From the NCBI GenBank assembly GCA_015228815.1, contig JADGCV010000005.1, forward strand, positions 62,001-126,000: a DNA stretch of 64,000 nucleotides, written 5' to 3'. The notes under the pieces were generated by a model that saw only the letters and a program-made list of their open reading frames with translations, did no database searches and was not told the origin of the DNA. Source of the stretch: Magnetococcales bacterium (GTDB lineage Bacteria; Pseudomonadota; Magnetococcia; Magnetococcales; UBA8363). This document shows positions 62,378 to 64,000 of this stretch, piece by piece. Position 1 is the first letter of the stretch. Each line of letters opens with the position of its first letter. Made by a program: the position numbers and the translations under genes.

Positions 62378-62405
62378 GAATAGGTTTTTCACTGGAGATA
62401 CTGCC

Positions 62406-62843
62406 ATGACCAAGATCGCTGAAATCATCCTTCCGGAAGGCTATCGTCCTTCGGAAAACGAAACCTACATGGAACCCCGTCAGAGGGCGTTCTTCTATCG
62501 TCTGCTGGGCGAATGGAAGAAACAGCTTCAGGAGGAGGCGACCAAGACGGTATCGGTCATGACGGAGGAAAAAGCGGTCTTTGCCGATCCCGCCGACCGG
62601 GCGACGCTGGAGACCGACCGCAACTTTGAATTGCGTACCCGTGATCGTGAACGCAAGTTGATCTCCAAGATTGAACGGACCATGGAGGCCATCGAGGCGG
62701 ACGATTACGGCTATTGCGAAGAGTGCGGCGTCGAAATCGGATTGAAACGTCTGGAGGCCCGACCCGTCACCGATCAGTGCATCAGTTGCAAGACCCGGGC
62801 GGAAAACCGGGAAAAAGTCGTCCGCACCTATGAGGATGAATGA
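62406..62843 (+). CDS. dksA: RNA polymerase-binding transcription factor DksA
   Basis: A 145-residue DksA. The coiled-coil tip carries the key DPADRA (DxxDxA) motif that enters the RNA polymerase secondary channel, followed by ERKLISKIERTMEAIEADDYGYC. The C4 zinc finger is CEECG...QCISC, so this is the zinc form. With ppGpp it lowers rRNA transcription and activates amino-acid genes. It overlaps the next gene slightly and may be cotranscribed with it. Confidence 0.96.
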   Translation: MTKIAEIILPEGYRPSENETYMEPRQRAFFYRLLGEWKKQLQEEATKTVSVMTEEKAVFADPADRATLETDRNFELRTRDRERKLISKIERTMEAIEADDYGYCEECGVEIGLKRLEARPVTDQCISCKTRAENREKVVRTYEDE

Positions 62844-63867
62844 TCGAGTGCCGGCCAAACCCAATACGATACCTGCCGTTCGGACGCAAACACGTTTGGA
62901 ACCCGACCCGGCCCCCGCCGTTTCCGTGGTCATTCCTTTTTTCAATGAGGAAAAAAATGTCGCACTGCTTCTTGACAAGGTGCGGCGGGTCATGGAGGGG
63001 TTGGGCGGAAGTTTTGAAATCGTCTGTGTCAATGATGGCAGTACGGATGGGACCGAGGGAATACTCGACGCCATCGCCGCGGAGCATTCCCGGATCCGAT
63101 TGGTTCACTTCCGGCGCAATCATGGCCAGACGGCGGCGATGATGGCCGGATTCGAATTTTCCCGCGGAGCGGTGGTCGTGACACTCGACGGCGACCTCCA
63201 GAACGACCCGACCGATATTCCCCGACTGCTTGAAAAACTTGAAGAAGGCTATTCGCTGGTTTCCGGCTGGCGCAAGGACCGCAAGGACGATGCCCTTCGG
63301 CGCAACCTGCCCAGTCGTGTCGCCAACCGGCTCATCTCCTCGATTTCCGGTATCCACCTGCATGACTATGGCTGCACCCTCAAGGCCTACCGTCGGGATA
63401 TGATTCGCGGCATGCACCTTTATGGGGAGATGCACCGTTTTGCCCCGATCTATGCCAGTTGGCAGGGGGGGCGCGTCGCTGAAATACCCGTGGCCCATCA
63501 TCCCCGTATCCATGGGGTGTCCAAATATGGTCTGAACCGAATTTTCAAGGTGCTTCTGGATCTGATGGTGGTGAAGTTTCTGGGTGACTACCAGACAAAG
63601 CCGATCTATGTCTTTGGCATGTTCGGTTTTTTATGTTTTCTTCTGGCGGGTGGGGCGGGGGTGTACGCTTTGTATTTAAAATTTGCCCAGGGTATTTCAC
63701 TGATTCAGACGCCTCTGCCCCTGCTGGCGGTATTCTGCGCGGTTTGTGGTGTCCTTTCCATTTTGATCGGTCTGATCGGAGAATTGCTGGTACGGATCTA
63801 TTATGAAGTCCAATCCAAGCCCATCTATCATGTCCTTCGGACTGTGAACATGGATGAAGGTGTCTGA
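62830..63867 (+). CDS. GT2 polyprenyl-phosphate glycosyltransferase (GtrB/ArnC-like)
   Basis: A 345-residue protein. GT2 domain: VSVVIPFFNEEKNVALLL, VCVNDGSTDGT, VTLDGDLQNDPTDIPRLLEKL (DxD), SGWRKDRKDDALRR and HDYGCTLKAYRR, with HGVSKYGLNR closing it. Two C-terminal transmembrane helices follow (FGMFGFLCFLLAGGAGVYALYL, LLAVFCAVCGVLSILIGLIGELL). This is the GtrB/ArnC/DPM1-like layout, which loads a sugar onto undecaprenyl phosphate. Starts at 62836 or GTG 62848 (with GAGGA upstream) are possible alternatives, as the ATG at 62830 lies inside dksA. Confidence 0.9.
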   Translation: MRMNDRVPAKPNTIPAVRTQTRLEPDPAPAVSVVIPFFNEEKNVALLLDKVRRVMEGLGGSFEIVCVNDGSTDGTEGILDAIAAEHSRIRLVHFRRNHGQTAAMMAGFEFSRGAVVVTLDGDLQNDPTDIPRLLEKLEEGYSLVSGWRKDRKDDALRRNLPSRVANRLISSISGIHLHDYGCTLKAYRRDMIRGMHLYGEMHRFAPIYASWQGGRVAEIPVAHHPRIHGVSKYGLNRIFKVLLDLMVVKFLGDYQTKPIYVFGMFGFLCFLLAGGAGVYALYLKFAQGISLIQTPLPLLAVFCAVCGVLSILIGLIGELLVRIYYEVQSKPIYHVLRTVNMDEGV

Positions 63868-63869
63868 AT

Positions 63870-64000
63870 TTGTGTGGCATCTGTGGCTTCCAGGGGCAGG
63901 GCGAACGTCGGCATCTGCTGGCGATGACCCGGGCCCTTTCCCATCGGGGTCCGGATGGCGAGGGATTTTTCGAATATCCGGAAGATCGTCTTTTCTTGGG
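63870..64000 (+). CDS. asnB: Asparagine synthase (glutamine-hydrolysing), N-terminus only
   Basis: From TTG 63870 the frame reads (M)CGICGFQGQGERRHLLAM, then SHRGPDGEGFFE, which is the N-terminal class II glutamine amidotransferase domain; Cys2 is the nucleophile after Met removal. AAGG lies eight bases before the TTG, and the start is two bases after the GT2 stop. Only 43 codons are in the window. In glycan loci such genes often modify sugars rather than make asparagine. Confidence 0.85.
   Translation, partial: MCGICGFQGQGERRHLLAMTRALSHRGPDGEGFFEYPEDRLFL

Overview
The window is high-GC DNA from a Gram-negative bacterium, very probably a proteobacterium. It carries DksA, XerD, outer-membrane and periplasmic lipoproteins (LpoA-, DolP- and YdbL-like), the rsmI/lpoA/yraN/dolP neighbourhood known from proteobacteria, and an exosortase-type (XrtA) exopolysaccharide locus. 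The style (giant FG-GAP protein, many PD-(D/E)XK and DUF1640-type small proteins, heme-sensing hybrid kinases) would suit a magnetotactic coccus relative (Magnetococcales), but no magnetosome gene is present, so this is only a guess. No rRNA, tRNA or CRISPR array was seen.

Left 20 kb: one giant minus-strand gene (639-19778, 6379 aa). It has an N-terminal FecR-like domain, a Pro/Glu/Ser/Thr-rich linker, two Ig-like domains, and then eight successive ~2-kb units. Each unit holds exactly seven FG-GAP repeats followed by one RTX-like glycine/aspartate-rich calcium-binding block. Seven FG-GAP repeats is the integrin-alpha propeller number, so the protein reads as a string of eight beta-propellers. 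A TIGR03032-family gene overlaps its stop codon (ATGA) and runs off the left edge. A 13-G homopolymer lies upstream of the giant gene.

20-32 kb: a PD-(D/E)XK-like protein, a large hybrid histidine kinase with a heme-type (CxxCH) sensor domain, an FHA-like protein, a degenerate DegT-type aminotransferase, a secreted alpha/beta hydrolase, a DUF1640-like protein, and a glycan group (GT2, SAM methyltransferase, GT39-like membrane protein).

32-44 kb: xerD with an SDR reductase; arsC, a small basic protein and an orphan pstS; an ABC-F ATPase; then an AsmA/YdbH-like envelope gene whose last 61 bp are duplicated on the far side of a two-gene restriction-modification system. The R-M pair appears to have inserted here with a long target duplication, separating the ydbH-like gene from a downstream ydbL-like gene.

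45-56 kb: an exopolysaccharide operon of the XrtA type (sugar transferase, chain-length protein, tyrosine autokinase with a Gly/Tyr tail, wecB, DUF3473 deacetylase, FemAB-like protein, WaaG-like GT4), interrupted by an opposite-strand Rpn-type nuclease gene and two copies of a REP-like repeat. No exosortase is in the window.

56-64 kb: a BrnT/BrnA toxin-antitoxin pair, then the lpoA/rsmI divergon (starts 16 bp apart), yraN, dolP, a glcD-type FAD oxidase, dksA with a near-consensus sigma70 promoter, a GT2 lipid-linked glycosyltransferase, and the first 43 codons of an asparagine synthase cut by the right edge.
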